The position numbers were made by a program, and so were the translations under genes. Under the pieces are notes generated by a model. It was not told where the DNA came from. It worked only from the letters and a program-made list of their open reading frames with translations, and made no database searches. This document shows positions 17,536-26,630 of a stretch of DNA of 64,000 nt, one piece after another; positions within the stretch are counted from its first letter, which is position 1; every line of letters begins with the position of its first letter. The stretch is from Candidatus Krumholzibacteriia bacterium (GTDB lineage Bacteria; Krumholzibacteriota; Krumholzibacteriia; G020349025), in the NCBI GenBank assembly GCA_035649275.1, contig DASRJW010000143.1, forward strand, positions 1-64,000, written 5' to 3'.

Positions 17536-19578
17536 TCAATCTCCCGGTCCGAGGATCTGCCGCGTGCGCGACAGCTGCTCCTGCGCCCGCTGCAGGTAGG
17601 CGAGGGCGCGCTGGTCGGTGGGGTCGACGCGGAGCGCCTTCTGCCACTGCTCGATGGCGGCCTCGAGGGAGCCGCGGGCGAACTGCTCGAGGCCCCAGGT
17701 CATGTACTCGCGCTTCAGATGCTCCCGCACGCGCTCGAAGTCCGGCGCGAAGGACCACACCAGCTCCCAGTAGCGCACCGCGTCCTCGGTGCGTCCCTCT
17801 TGCAAGGCAGCGACGCCGCGACGGTAGAGGTCGTCGAGCTCTTGACGGCGCTCCGGCGTGAGCGGCGTCGGCTGCGACGCCGCGCTCGTCGTGGCGGTGT
17901 TGCCGTTGTGGGCGGGCGTGTTGGTGTGCGCCGCCTGCGCCTGGCTCGCGACCCGGAGACGCGCCGCGAGCACTTCCAATCCCGGTGCATTCGGATCCAG
18001 GGCGCGGGCTTGGTCGAGCAGGCGGCCCGCCTCGTCGAGGACGCCGTCGGCGAGGAGTCGCTCGGCGAGCTGCAGGCTGTTCTGCGTCCGCCGGGTGCTG
18101 GCCTTCTCGGTGCGATCCAGCATCTCGTACGCTTCCGCGTCGCCCGGGTTGAGCTCGAGAACGCGGAGGAAGCCCTGGCGCGCGGTGGCGAAGTCTTCCG
18201 CCATGAAGGCTTCCATGGCGTGGGCGAACTCCTGACGAATCTTCTGCGACCGCGCGGCGCGCTCATCGCTCCGCTTCTGGCAGCGGGCCTGTCCGGCCTT
18301 GGCGGCAGAGTCCCCCGGGGCGAGGACGAGGATCTGACCCCAGAGGAGAACCGCGTCGGCGAAGGCGCCGCTGCTCTCGAGTTGCTGCGCCTTGGCGGCG
18401 AGCAGGGCCGCCTCGAGCTGCCGGCTGCGCTCGTCCTCCGGGGCCAGGACACGCACCGTGGTCACGAGCTCCAGAGCGGCGTCGAGCTTCTGTTCCCGCT
18501 GCAACGCCGCCGCTTCGTGCAGCAGCGCTTCCACCTGCTGCGCCTGGCGCTTGCGGAACTCCTCGGCGAGCCGCGCAGCCAGCGCCGCTTCTTGCGCCGC
18601 CAGCGCTGCTTGCCGGCTCTCCTCCACAGAAAGACCGAAGCGGAAGGCGGCGCCGAAGCGGTGCACCGGTTCGATGTCGTTGTTCTCGTAGACGTAGTCG
18701 AAGGAGAAGTCGCGCCAGGTGACGCCGGTGCCCGCCGCCAGCTTGTCGTCGTTCATCCCGAGACGCAACGACAGCACCGAGTGCACCCGCGCTTCCATGC
18801 CCGCATGGGCCCGGAGGTCCATGCCCTCGGTCTTCTCGATGTCCGCCACCCAGAGGAGGTTGGCGCGCCCGAAGGGCAGCCAGTAACTGGCGCCGGTGCG
18901 GAGCGTCGGTGGTTCCTCCACGCTCGTCTGGTCGAGGCGCAGCGCCGGTTGCACCGCGTTCTGGATGGTGCAGCCGAGACCCAGCCGGTGGGCCCAGGGA
19001 GCGCGGCTCCCGACGAGCAGCGCCGGGCGGAGGAGCACGCCGGCATCCACGCCGAGACCGGTATCGGAGTACCCCGCCAGGCTGTGGCGCCGCATCTTGA
19101 TGGCGGCGCCGAGGCCCCAGATGTGGCCGATCTGCCGGCCGTAGGCGAGGGCGAGCTGGGTTTGACTGTCCGACTGGTCCTCGCCGAGGACGAAGTTGCG
19201 TTCGTCCCGGAGGTCGATGCCATCGACGCTGAATTGTTGGTAGGTCAAAGCGAAGGTGCCGAAGCGCCAGCTCGGCAAAGCCAGCGCCGCGTATTGTTCC
19301 CGGAAACCCAGGCCGTAGAGGCTGGCGTAACTGGCATCGAAGCAGCGGCGCTGCACGAAGGCCAGACCGCCGGGGTTCCAGAGCGGCGCGCTGGCGTCGT
19401 CCGCGGCGCCGGTGTAGGCCCCGCCGAGGGCGAGAGCGCGGTTGCCGGCGCCGTAGGCGAAGACGGAGCGGATGCCGCCGTCGTCACTGGCGTGGAGCGC
19501 GGCCGGCAGGACGAAACCGGCGAGGGCGAGAAGCGCCCACCGGCGAGGGCGGAAGGCTCTGCGGCGGGGGTCGTTCAT
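17536..19578 (-). CDS. PorV/UPF0164-like outer-membrane beta-barrel with C-terminal TPR domain
   Basis: The ATG at 19578 overlaps the TGA of the giant repeat gene (ATGA), giving 680 residues. A signal peptide is followed by the family signature GAGNRALALGGAYTGAADDA, and residues of about 30-345 alternate as in a beta-barrel, typical of PorV/UPF0164 outer-membrane proteins; some of these shuttle secreted cargo at the type IX secretion translocon. From about residue 345 to the end the protein changes to Ala/Glu/Leu-rich helices with several TPR units, which is an unusual addition for a barrel protein. The tight coupling to a large secreted protein suggests a dedicated role in its export or surface display. 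That role is inferred. Confidence 0.8.
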   Translation of the reverse strand: MNDPRRRAFRPRRWALLALAGFVLPAALHASDDGGIRSVFAYGAGNRALALGGAYTGAADDASAPLWNPGGLAFVQRRCFDASYASLYGLGFREQYAALALPSWRFGTFALTYQQFSVDGIDLRDERNFVLGEDQSDSQTQLALAYGRQIGHIWGLGAAIKMRRHSLAGYSDTGLGVDAGVLLRPALLVGSRAPWAHRLGLGCTIQNAVQPALRLDQTSVEEPPTLRTGASYWLPFGRANLLWVADIEKTEGMDLRAHAGMEARVHSVLSLRLGMNDDKLAAGTGVTWRDFSFDYVYENNDIEPVHRFGAAFRFGLSVEESRQAALAAQEAALAARLAEEFRKRQAQQVEALLHEAAALQREQKLDAALELVTTVRVLAPEDERSRQLEAALLAAKAQQLESSGAFADAVLLWGQILVLAPGDSAAKAGQARCQKRSDERAARSQKIRQEFAHAMEAFMAEDFATARQGFLRVLELNPGDAEAYEMLDRTEKASTRRTQNSLQLAERLLADGVLDEAGRLLDQARALDPNAPGLEVLAARLRVASQAQAAHTNTPAHNGNTATTSAASQPTPLTPERRQELDDLYRRGVAALQEGRTEDAVRYWELVWSFAPDFERVREHLKREYMTWGLEQFARGSLEAAIEQWQKALRVDPTDQRALAYLQRAQEQLSRTRQILGPGD

Positions 19579-22500
19579 CGCACCACCGCCACCTTCCGGA
19601 GCACTCGCTCCCGGCTGCCATCGGGGTGCTGCACTTCGAGAGCGGCGATGTAGACGCCGTTCGTCACCAAGCGGTCGTGGCCGTTCGCGCCGCTCCACAG
19701 ATCGCTCTGGTGCAAACCGGCGGTGCGATCGGCGTTCTCCACCACCGTCGCCACGGCCTCGCCGCGGGGACTCAGGATGCGCAGCGTCACGCGCCCCGCT
19801 TGCGGCAGGTAGTAGGTGAAGGTCGTGCTCTCGCGCCCGGGCCCGAAGGGGTTGGGGAAGTTGGCGAAGCTCTCCCCGAGCGAAGCGACGGCGAAGCCTC
19901 CGGCCTCCGTCCAGAGCGGGAAGGCCTGGCCGGGCTCGGCCTGGACACGGACGCCGAGGGAGCCCGAGGGTTGCAGGAGCTGCACATCGTCGCTGCCCAC
20001 GCCGAGACGGAAACCATCGAGGCCGGAGTCGCCGCGGAAGGCGGCTTGCACGTCCACCAGGGCGGTGACGCCGGCGTCGACGCGGAGCGGTGTCGGCAGC
20101 GTGAAGCTGACCGTGACGCTGTCGGTGCCGAGGGTGCCGCTCGCGGCGAGGACGTTGCCGTCCTGCAGCAGCACCAGCTGCGAGGTCGCGGCGCCGAGAG
20201 CGATGGCCTGCAGGCCGCGATCGGCGGCGCGACACACGAGGCGCTGTACCTCGATGCTCCCCGAGCCTTGCACCGCGGTGTTGCGCAACGACAAGCGGGC
20301 GAGGAGGACCATGGAGCCGTCGGGGCTGAGCACGGCGGGAATACGGCTCTCCAATCCCACGGCGAGATCGGTCGCTGGCGGCCCGAGCTTGGTGAGACCC
20401 GAGGTGAGGGGCAACTCGGCGCCGTTTTCCGGCTGCACCTGCACCGAGCCCCCGAGGTTGGCGTCGAAGGCGGTGACGGCCGGGAGCAGGAGCTCGAAGA
20501 AGGTGGCCGGCGCTGTCGCTTCCACGTCCACCTTCACCGTGAGTGCAACGGTCTGCCCGGGTTCGAGGAAGAAGTCGGTGAGGGAGACGTCGAAGCCCCC
20601 GGTCGGCGGGAACTGGCTCGCCTGGGCGATCTCCTGGGCGCCGAGCCAGAAGGAAAGTCGATCCAGGTAGGCGGCGCTGGAGAGACTGCGGCGGGCCTCG
20701 TCACGGCAGAGCACGCTCAGGCGCTCGACGCGGATGCGGCCCACACCGGGAGCGCCAGGATGGCGCAAGCTGGCGACGAGGGCGGTGCGCCCGGTGTCGC
20801 CGACGATGAATCCCGGCGGGAAGGACGGCGTGCCGGCGAGGCGCAAGCTCTCCGCTGGGGCCTCGATCGTGACTGCCGACCCTTCCAAGGGCGTGGTGGC
20901 ATAGACCACCGGCACCGGGGCATGGGTGTTGTCGTCCCGCGCATCGATGCTCGCCGGGCTGCCGAGGCGCAAGCGATAGGCGCCGAGAGGGGCGCCGGGC
21001 GCCACGTCACCCAGGATGACGAGGTCGTTGTCGGCGCCGGCGGGAACCAGGGCGGGAATCGAGAGCGTGAAGGTGACGAAAGGATCGGTGGAGGAGACCA
21101 GGCTCCTCTCTTCCAGCGTCAGGGCGCCGCTCTTGATGCGCAGGCTTTGGAAGGCACTTCCGGGTAGTGGAAGGGTGTTGCCTGCGGCGTCGACGATGCT
21201 GCACTCGAAGGCACCGACGCGCACGTTGGTGGTGACGTTCGGTACGCCGGGATTGGAGAGACGCATGCCGAGCAAGGCCACCTGGGTCTGCCCGCGGCCG
21301 ATACGCTGGGGAGTTGCGGGCAAGGTGGCGACGTCGAGCTCGACGGGTGCCGAGCGCACTTGTCCGGTCCCGGATTGGATGGGGAAGCTTCCCGGTGCGG
21401 GGTGCACGGTCACCGGCGTGCCCTCGGTGGCGTCTTCGGCGACGAAGGCAGTGGCGTCCAGGAGCACCAAGCGGAACACCGGTACGGTGGTGGTCGGGAG
21501 GATGTCGCACTGGAAGCTCACCGTGGACGGTTCGTCCGGCGTGATCCGGAGCGCCGGCGCCAGGTCGAGATCGATCACCGCCCCGCTCGTCGGCAGCGCG
21601 GTGCTGGCGTAGTAGGTGCGCGAGCCCTCGCGCACCGCGAGCTGCGCCAGGATGGCGGCGGGCACGATGCCGGCGCCGGTGTCGTCCTCGACGCGGAGGC
21701 GCATGTGGCGCAACAGGATGTCCGAGGTGTTGCTGTCGCCGTCGTGCGAGAAGGTGAGGCTCAAGGGCACGACGCCGGTTTCACCGCGGTTGATCGAGAA
21801 GGGAACGTTGCCCACCGGCAGCACGCCCATGGAGGTCGCCCGCAGCAGGAGCCGCAACGCCCCGGAGCGATCCGGGAGGGAACGGCGCACCAGGCCTCCC
21901 GCGGCACCGGTGCCCTCGGCCTCGCCGACGAATTGCAAGCTGCCGACCGCTGTGCCTTTGTAGGTCCACTGGAAGGTGACTTCGCTGTCCGGGAGCAGAG
22001 TGGCGGACGCCGGAACGGGAGGCGCCATGAGGAGCGCTGCAGCATCACCGAGCATGGACAGCGCCGAGGGCTTGACGCCGAGGATGGTCTCGTCGCCCAC
22101 GTTGCGCACCGTCATCCGCACCAGGAAGTCCTGGCCGACGTTGCTGCGCGGCACGGCGACGGCGAGGGAGACGGAGAGTGGTGCGGTGCTGAGCAGCATC
22201 GCCTCGCTGTTCGCCACCGCCTCGTCGACGGGACCGTCGTTCCCCGAGGCGGTTTGGATGCCGTCCAGGGGGACGCCGAACTGCACTGTGGCGGAATCCG
22301 CCGGTGCCCCAGCCACGGTGACGCCGACGAACAGGCGCAGGCCGCTGGCGCCGATCGGGGTGGCGAGCTGCGGGCTCTTCCACAGACCGTCCACGAAAAC
22401 GAGTGGGGCGATCTCGGCGTCGTCGCCGCTTCCCGGGGTGAAGGCGCCGTCGCCGCCATCGCGCCACAGGCGGACGTCGGCGAGATCGGCGGCGGTGGCG

Positions 22501-25500
22501 CTGCCGTTTTCCACCAGGCTCAAGCCGCGCAGGACGTCGTCGGCGTAGCCGTTGCGCGGCAGGCCGAGGTCCAGCGCCAAGGCGGGGCCCTCGTTCGGCC
22601 CCAAGGTGACCCCGGCGGCGCCATAGTTCGTGAGCTGCGCTGCCACCATGCCGTCGACCCGACCGCGACCGGTCGAATCCAAAGGCCAGCTGGCGACGAC
22701 GGAGGTCGGGTCCAGGAAGGTCACGTCCAAGGCCCCGACGACTTGGGCGCCGAGCTCGTCGCCGTCCGCGGCGCCCTGCAGCGCCACAGCGCCGACGACG
22801 AAGAGGGAGCGCGACGCTCCCGCGCTGAGGGTCCAGGTCAGGCCCTCGAAGAAGGCGCGGCCCCCGGAGAAGAAGCTACTGGCGAGGACGGCGTCGCTCC
22901 CCTCCAGGAAGCCGTTGTTGTTGCTGTCGTCCACCAGCTGCAGCTGCTCGAGGGAAGCATCGAGCTGCGCCCTGCTGCCGCCGTTCGCGCTCGTGGCGAC
23001 GTTCGTCAGCGCGAGCTCGGTCAAGGTCTTCTCCGCGGGGTAGCTGTTCGTCCCCGAGAGCTGCAGGAGGAGGAAGCTCTGTGTACTGGGCCGCACCGGC
23101 CGCGTCTCCAGGGCGACGGCGCTCAAGACGACGCGGTCGGCCGTGCTCACGGACTGGGAGAAGCGGTTCGCCACCGAACCGTCGACGGGCCCGTCGTTGC
23201 CGCTCGCCATGCCGATGGGAATGTCCGGGTCGCCGCTCAGACCGAGCCGGATGGTGCGTCCCAAGCCGGCGCCAGCGCCGAGGCTGATGGTGAAAAAGAC
23301 CCGCAGTCCGCCGACCGGCACGGTCTCGCCGAGACCGGTGAGCTCCCAGCGGTTGCCGGTGAAGACCAAGGTCCCGAGCAGGCGCTCTTCGCCGTCCTGG
23401 AAACGACCGTTGCCGTCGTCCACCCACGCCTGCAGGACCTCGATGTCGCTCCCGTGGGCGGCAGTGCCGTGGTTGAAGAGGTTCAGCTTCTCCAGCACGT
23501 CGGGGCTGTAGCCGTTGGCCGGGAGCGTGATGTCGAAAGCGAGATTGCGTGCCGTGCCGGCGAAGAAGGTGCTGGCGGGAACCTCGTGCACCGTGATCTG
23601 CGCCGCCGACATGCCATTGACGAGGAAGGAGCCGGCAGGATCGAGGCTCCCGGAAACCTGGATCGTGCTCACGCCGGAGTGGCCCAGGTCGGTGGCATCG
23701 AGATGCAGGTCGAGGACGTCGCCATCCCGCGCTGCCAGCGACGGGGCACCGCGGAGGACGAGGGTCACGCTGTCCCCGGCCGCGATGGGGAGCGACCAGC
23801 TGCCGAAGTGAGCCCGGCCGGCGTTGAAGGCCGCCGTCGCCAGCGTGCTTCCGCCTTCGACGCCGAGAGTCAACGCCTCCCACTCGGCATCGCGCTCCGC
23901 CGGCGTTCCCGGTCCGGAGGTGTTGTTGGTGCCGTCGAGGGTGAGCAGCGTCTCGGCCGCGGTGGAGGCATTGACGACCCGCAAGCGATACACCGGGACC
24001 GGGGCCTGGCCGGGGAGCAGCGTGCTGCCGCTCTGGGACGCCGACAAGCGCAGGAGATGGCGCTGCGGCGTCACGTCGAGCGTCGCCACGTTGTTGCTCG
24101 CCACCGGGTCGGTTTGGCCGAGAGAACTCAAGCTGGCGGCGCAGCTGAGGGTGAGGCCGGCGGTGCCGGTGTCGACGCGGAGGGTGCGCTGCAGCACGTC
24201 GGTCGACTGCACCGCCATGGAACTGATCTGCCAGACGCCGGTGCTGCTCGACCAATTCCCCTGGGTCGCGATGTCGGAGACATAGGTGAGGCCCGCAGGG
24301 AGCGGCGCGGCGATGTTCACGTTGGTGGCGATGTCGGGGCCATGGTTCACCACGGTCAACGTCAACAGGATCGTATCGCCCTCGCGCGGGTTCGGATTGC
24401 TCGTCGTCATCACCAGGCCGATGTCCACGTTGGCCTGGAGGCCGTAACGACGCCCGAAGACTCCGTCCGCGTCGCCGCTGCCGTTCCCTTCCCAGACGAT
24501 GACGAACTGCTCCAAGGCATCCAAGGCCACGGAGGCAGCGGATTGGTTGCCCGCGAGGGTGGAGTTGGCCACTTCCTCGCTGCCGACGGCGAAGCCGTCC
24601 TTGCTGAACTGCTGCACCCGTACGTTCCAATCCACGCCGGCAGTCGGGTCGTCGTCGCTCGTCCAGCCGACGACGTACTCGCCGCCGGTGTCGAGCTGGA
24701 GGCACGGGTCCTTCTGCACGCCGCTGGAAGCGCCGTGCACGAGGGTCTCCGCGGCGAGAGGGAATCCGGAGCCGCTCATGCGGCGCATGTGGATGTCCGT
24801 GTCGCCAGGGCCGACGTCGGTTTCCCAGGCCACGACGAAGTTGCCATTGGAGGCGCGGGACACCGCCGGATGGCGCTGCTCGCCGGCGGTGATCGCGTTC
24901 ACGAGACCCTGGCTGCCCTGCGGTGTGCCGTTGCTGTCGAAGCGCCGGAAATAGATGTCGTGGTCGCCGCTCGGGCCCGGGCTCTCCCAGACGACGACGA
25001 AGTCGCCGTTCGAGTCGGAAGTGATATTGGGATGGGACTGCACACCCGTGGTGTCGCTGTTGACCAGGATCTCCGCCGTCCTGGGGGTGCCGTTGCTGCT
25101 GAACATGCGGGCGACGATGCCCTCGGGGTCGCCGGGCCCGGCGCCACACCAGACGACGACGAAGGCGCCGCCGTTGTCCATGGCCAGATCGGGATCGTCC
25201 TGCGCGCCCGCCGTCGTGGTGTTGACCGCGATCTCGCCGCCACGCGCATTGCCGGCGGCGTCGTAGGCGCGGGCGAAGATACCCTGAGTGTCGCCGGGTC
25301 CGGAGCCCGCCCAGGTCACCGCGAAGTTCCCCCCGGTGTCCAGATCCACTCCTGGCAAGGCCTGATCGCCCGCGGTGGTGCTGTTGACGCGGAACTCGCC
25401 GCCCACCCGCCCACCCGTGGCGTTGTAACGCTGGGCGTAGACGCCGAAGCCGCTCCCATCCTGGAGGGCGCTCTGCCAGACGACGATGGTGGCGGAGCCG

Positions 25501-25760
25501 CCGCGCGCCACGCTGCGGCCGCGGCGCGTGCCCCGCGCCAGGGACTGCGAATCGGCGACGGCGGAGTTGACCCGGAACTCGGGCCCCGCCGGCGTGGCGG
25601 CGTGGGCAGCGCTGGAGGCGCTAGCGGCGACGACAATGGCGAGCAGGAGAACGGCGAGAAGCGGCAGCTTCCGTGCGCCTTCCTTCTGTGGTCGTGATCC
25701 GACCGCAGGGCCGGCGAGAGGCTCGTTGTCGTTCCCGAAGGCGGAAGAGATCCTGGTCAT
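19575..25760 (-). CDS. Giant secreted repeat protein with DUF11-like and FlgD-type Ig domains
   Basis: The ATG at 25760 gives 2,061 residues; an upstream extension lacks support. A signal peptide (hydrophobic at about 32-50) leads into seven repeats of about 54 residues (61-443) with a VVVWxGxGPGD core, then a DUF11-like domain with SNPNPREGDTILLTLTVVNH (about 444-545). A long series of beta-sandwich domains follows, ending with a FlgD-type Ig domain beginning FANFPNPFGPGRESTTFTY, the kind of C-terminal region found on secreted proteins of FCB bacteria. It is probably a surface or released adhesin-like protein. It is the first gene of a coupled operon with a PorV-like protein. Cysteines are almost absent. 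Confidence 0.8.
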   Translation of the reverse strand: MTRISSAFGNDNEPLAGPAVGSRPQKEGARKLPLLAVLLLAIVVAASASSAAHAATPAGPEFRVNSAVADSQSLARGTRRGRSVARGGSATIVVWQSALQDGSGFGVYAQRYNATGGRVGGEFRVNSTTAGDQALPGVDLDTGGNFAVTWAGSGPGDTQGIFARAYDAAGNARGGEIAVNTTTAGAQDDPDLAMDNGGAFVVVWCGAGPGDPEGIVARMFSSNGTPRTAEILVNSDTTGVQSHPNITSDSNGDFVVVWESPGPSGDHDIYFRRFDSNGTPQGSQGLVNAITAGEQRHPAVSRASNGNFVVAWETDVGPGDTDIHMRRMSGSGFPLAAETLVHGASSGVQKDPCLQLDTGGEYVVGWTSDDDPTAGVDWNVRVQQFSKDGFAVGSEEVANSTLAGNQSAASVALDALEQFVIVWEGNGSGDADGVFGRRYGLQANVDIGLVMTTSNPNPREGDTILLTLTVVNHGPDIATNVNIAAPLPAGLTYVSDIATQGNWSSSTGVWQISSMAVQSTDVLQRTLRVDTGTAGLTLSCAASLSSLGQTDPVASNNVATLDVTPQRHLLRLSASQSGSTLLPGQAPVPVYRLRVVNASTAAETLLTLDGTNNTSGPGTPAERDAEWEALTLGVEGGSTLATAAFNAGRAHFGSWSLPIAAGDSVTLVLRGAPSLAARDGDVLDLHLDATDLGHSGVSTIQVSGSLDPAGSFLVNGMSAAQITVHEVPASTFFAGTARNLAFDITLPANGYSPDVLEKLNLFNHGTAAHGSDIEVLQAWVDDGNGRFQDGEERLLGTLVFTGNRWELTGLGETVPVGGLRVFFTISLGAGAGLGRTIRLGLSGDPDIPIGMASGNDGPVDGSVANRFSQSVSTADRVVLSAVALETRPVRPSTQSFLLLQLSGTNSYPAEKTLTELALTNVATSANGGSRAQLDASLEQLQLVDDSNNNGFLEGSDAVLASSFFSGGRAFFEGLTWTLSAGASRSLFVVGAVALQGAADGDELGAQVVGALDVTFLDPTSVVASWPLDSTGRGRVDGMVAAQLTNYGAAGVTLGPNEGPALALDLGLPRNGYADDVLRGLSLVENGSATAADLADVRLWRDGGDGAFTPGSGDDAEIAPLVFVDGLWKSPQLATPIGASGLRLFVGVTVAGAPADSATVQFGVPLDGIQTASGNDGPVDEAVANSEAMLLSTAPLSVSLAVAVPRSNVGQDFLVRMTVRNVGDETILGVKPSALSMLGDAAALLMAPPVPASATLLPDSEVTFQWTYKGTAVGSLQFVGEAEGTGAAGGLVRRSLPDRSGALRLLLRATSMGVLPVGNVPFSINRGETGVVPLSLTFSHDGDSNTSDILLRHMRLRVEDDTGAGIVPAAILAQLAVREGSRTYYASTALPTSGAVIDLDLAPALRITPDEPSTVSFQCDILPTTTVPVFRLVLLDATAFVAEDATEGTPVTVHPAPGSFPIQSGTGQVRSAPVELDVATLPATPQRIGRGQTQVALLGMRLSNPGVPNVTTNVRVGAFECSIVDAAGNTLPLPGSAFQSLRIKSGALTLEERSLVSSTDPFVTFTLSIPALVPAGADNDLVILGDVAPGAPLGAYRLRLGSPASIDARDDNTHAPVPVVYATTPLEGSAVTIEAPAESLRLAGTPSFPPGFIVGDTGRTALVASLRHPGAPGVGRIRVERLSVLCRDEARRSLSSAAYLDRLSFWLGAQEIAQASQFPPTGGFDVSLTDFFLEPGQTVALTVKVDVEATAPATFFELLLPAVTAFDANLGGSVQVQPENGAELPLTSGLTKLGPPATDLAVGLESRIPAVLSPDGSMVLLARLSLRNTAVQGSGSIEVQRLVCRAADRGLQAIALGAATSQLVLLQDGNVLAASGTLGTDSVTVSFTLPTPLRVDAGVTALVDVQAAFRGDSGLDGFRLGVGSDDVQLLQPSGSLGVRVQAEPGQAFPLWTEAGGFAVASLGESFANFPNPFGPGRESTTFTYYLPQAGRVTLRILSPRGEAVATVVENADRTAGLHQSDLWSGANGHDRLVTNGVYIAALEVQHPDGSRERVLRKVAVVR
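24433..25580 (-). repeat. Seven tandem protein repeats of about 54 codons
   Basis: Within the giant secreted protein, residues 61-443 consist of seven tandem units, each opening with a xFxVNSxTAGxQ-like strand and closing with GxxGxYxxRYxxxG. Each unit has a hydrophobic VVVW or VVAW core strand followed by a PGD turn. The pattern resembles blades of a beta-propeller; seven blades would form a closed propeller, but the fold is inferred from repeat number and strand pattern. Confidence 0.75.
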
Positions 25761-25982
25761 GGTGTTCCCGGCTGGCGGTTCCGGGCGCGCTCCGCCCCCG
25801 CGGCGAAGCCCGCCCTCTGGATCCAGCAAGGATCGTGACCGTGCGTTGTGCAGGGGGGCAGGAGGTGGCGCGCCTTCCAGACGCGCCTCGGTGCGGTGCG
25901 ACGGAGGACGAAGGCGCCTCAGCGTACCGCGAAGCGCCTGGTTCGCACTGCGAGCTGCGAAAGCGGCGGCGAAGTGCCGACG

Positions 25983-26010
25983 CGGCGCGGCACCTTGGAG
26001 CGCCGCGCCG
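25983..26010 (-). terminator. Hairpin after the YHS selenoprotein gene
   Basis: CGGCGCGG (25983-25990) and CCGCGCCG (26003-26010) form a perfect 8-bp GC stem with a 12-nt loop, 5 bp past the stop of the YHS gene. It lacks a T-run, so termination strength is uncertain. The rest of 25761-25982 shows no gene that I can support. Confidence 0.4.
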
Positions 26011-26015
26011 GGGGA

Positions 26016-26630
26016 TCACTTGGCCGCTGGCGGCTGCATGCCGAGATCGCGCATCCGGTACCTCGGCGTGTCGAAGCTGTCCGGCATGCTGGCGAACCTC
26101 TTCAGGTTTTCCGCCGACTGGAAGTAATAGGGCACGCCGGCGTGCTGCGTGTGCGGCGACTTCGCCGTGGGGCGGAAACGCATGCGGCTCACCGGATCGG
26201 TCACCAGGCTGCAGTATGCCGCCGGAGCGGCCGCGAAGCGCTGGCGCTCGGCGGGAGCGGCGAAGTAATAGAACTCCCAGTTCACCCGGGCGCAATGCAG
26301 GGAGTCGAGGCGCGCCGGTTTGGAGGCGTCGAACCAGCTGCGGAGCGCGATGCCGCGAGCGGTGAGGTAGGGGGTCGGGTCTTTCACGAAGACCCCGGGG
26401 CAAGGGGTTCAGCAGAAACCGATCGGCTGGGCGTTGACGTAGACCGCCGGGATCTTGGGGTTCAGCTTGTTCAGCCGCACGGCGCAGCGGTCGTTCAGCG
26501 ACACCAGGGAATCGGCATATTTCACTCGCGGGTGGTCCGCGTCGGTGCCGGGAACGTGGTGGGGCGCCGCGGCGATGGCGGCGAGGCAGAGGAGAGCGAG
26601 CGGAACGGCGCGCACGGAGTGGGGGGACAC
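26016..26630 (-). CDS. Candidate secreted YHS-like selenoprotein (in-frame UGA at codon 74)
   Basis: Two short reading frames, 26409-26648 and 26016-26387, are in the same frame and separated by a single TGA at 26409-26411. Read through, they form one 204-residue protein from the GTG at 26630, which has GGGAGG 6 nt upstream and opens a signal peptide. The N-terminal part (NDRC at 46-49, PAVYVNAQPIGFC at 61-73) matches a YHS-type metal/thiol domain, whose relatives continue FCCxxC. Here the second Cys is UGA and the motif is C73-U74-T-P-C77, a UxxC redox motif. Two more YHS-like segments without cysteines follow (WEFYYFAAPAERQRF; VPYYFQSAENLKRF). A hairpin lies 20 nt after the UGA. The alternative is a Cys-to-stop mutation or a sequencing error. 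Confidence 0.65.
26377..26395 (-). promoter_or_regulatory. SECIS-like stem-loop downstream of the in-frame UGA
   Basis: In the mRNA, GGGUCUU and AAGACCC form a perfect 7-bp stem closed by the 5-nt loop CGUGA. The loop begins 20 nt after the UGA and has G as its second base. Known bacterial SECIS elements have an apical stem, a small loop with a G among the first two bases, and a UGA-to-loop distance of about 16-37 nt. The fit is good but short GC-rich hairpins are common in this genome. Confidence 0.5.

Noticed and set aside
14678-17599. A 973-codon plus-strand frame opposite the kinase, STAS and SpoIIE genes
   Set aside because: It runs across three well-supported minus-strand genes and has shadow-like composition.
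21360-25697. A 1,445-codon open frame on the plus strand opposite the giant repeat protein
   Set aside because: It is fully antisense to a protein with clear repeats and domains, is rich in Arg, Gly, Ala, His and Glu without any motif, and has no ribosome binding site. Long shadow frames are normal at this GC content.
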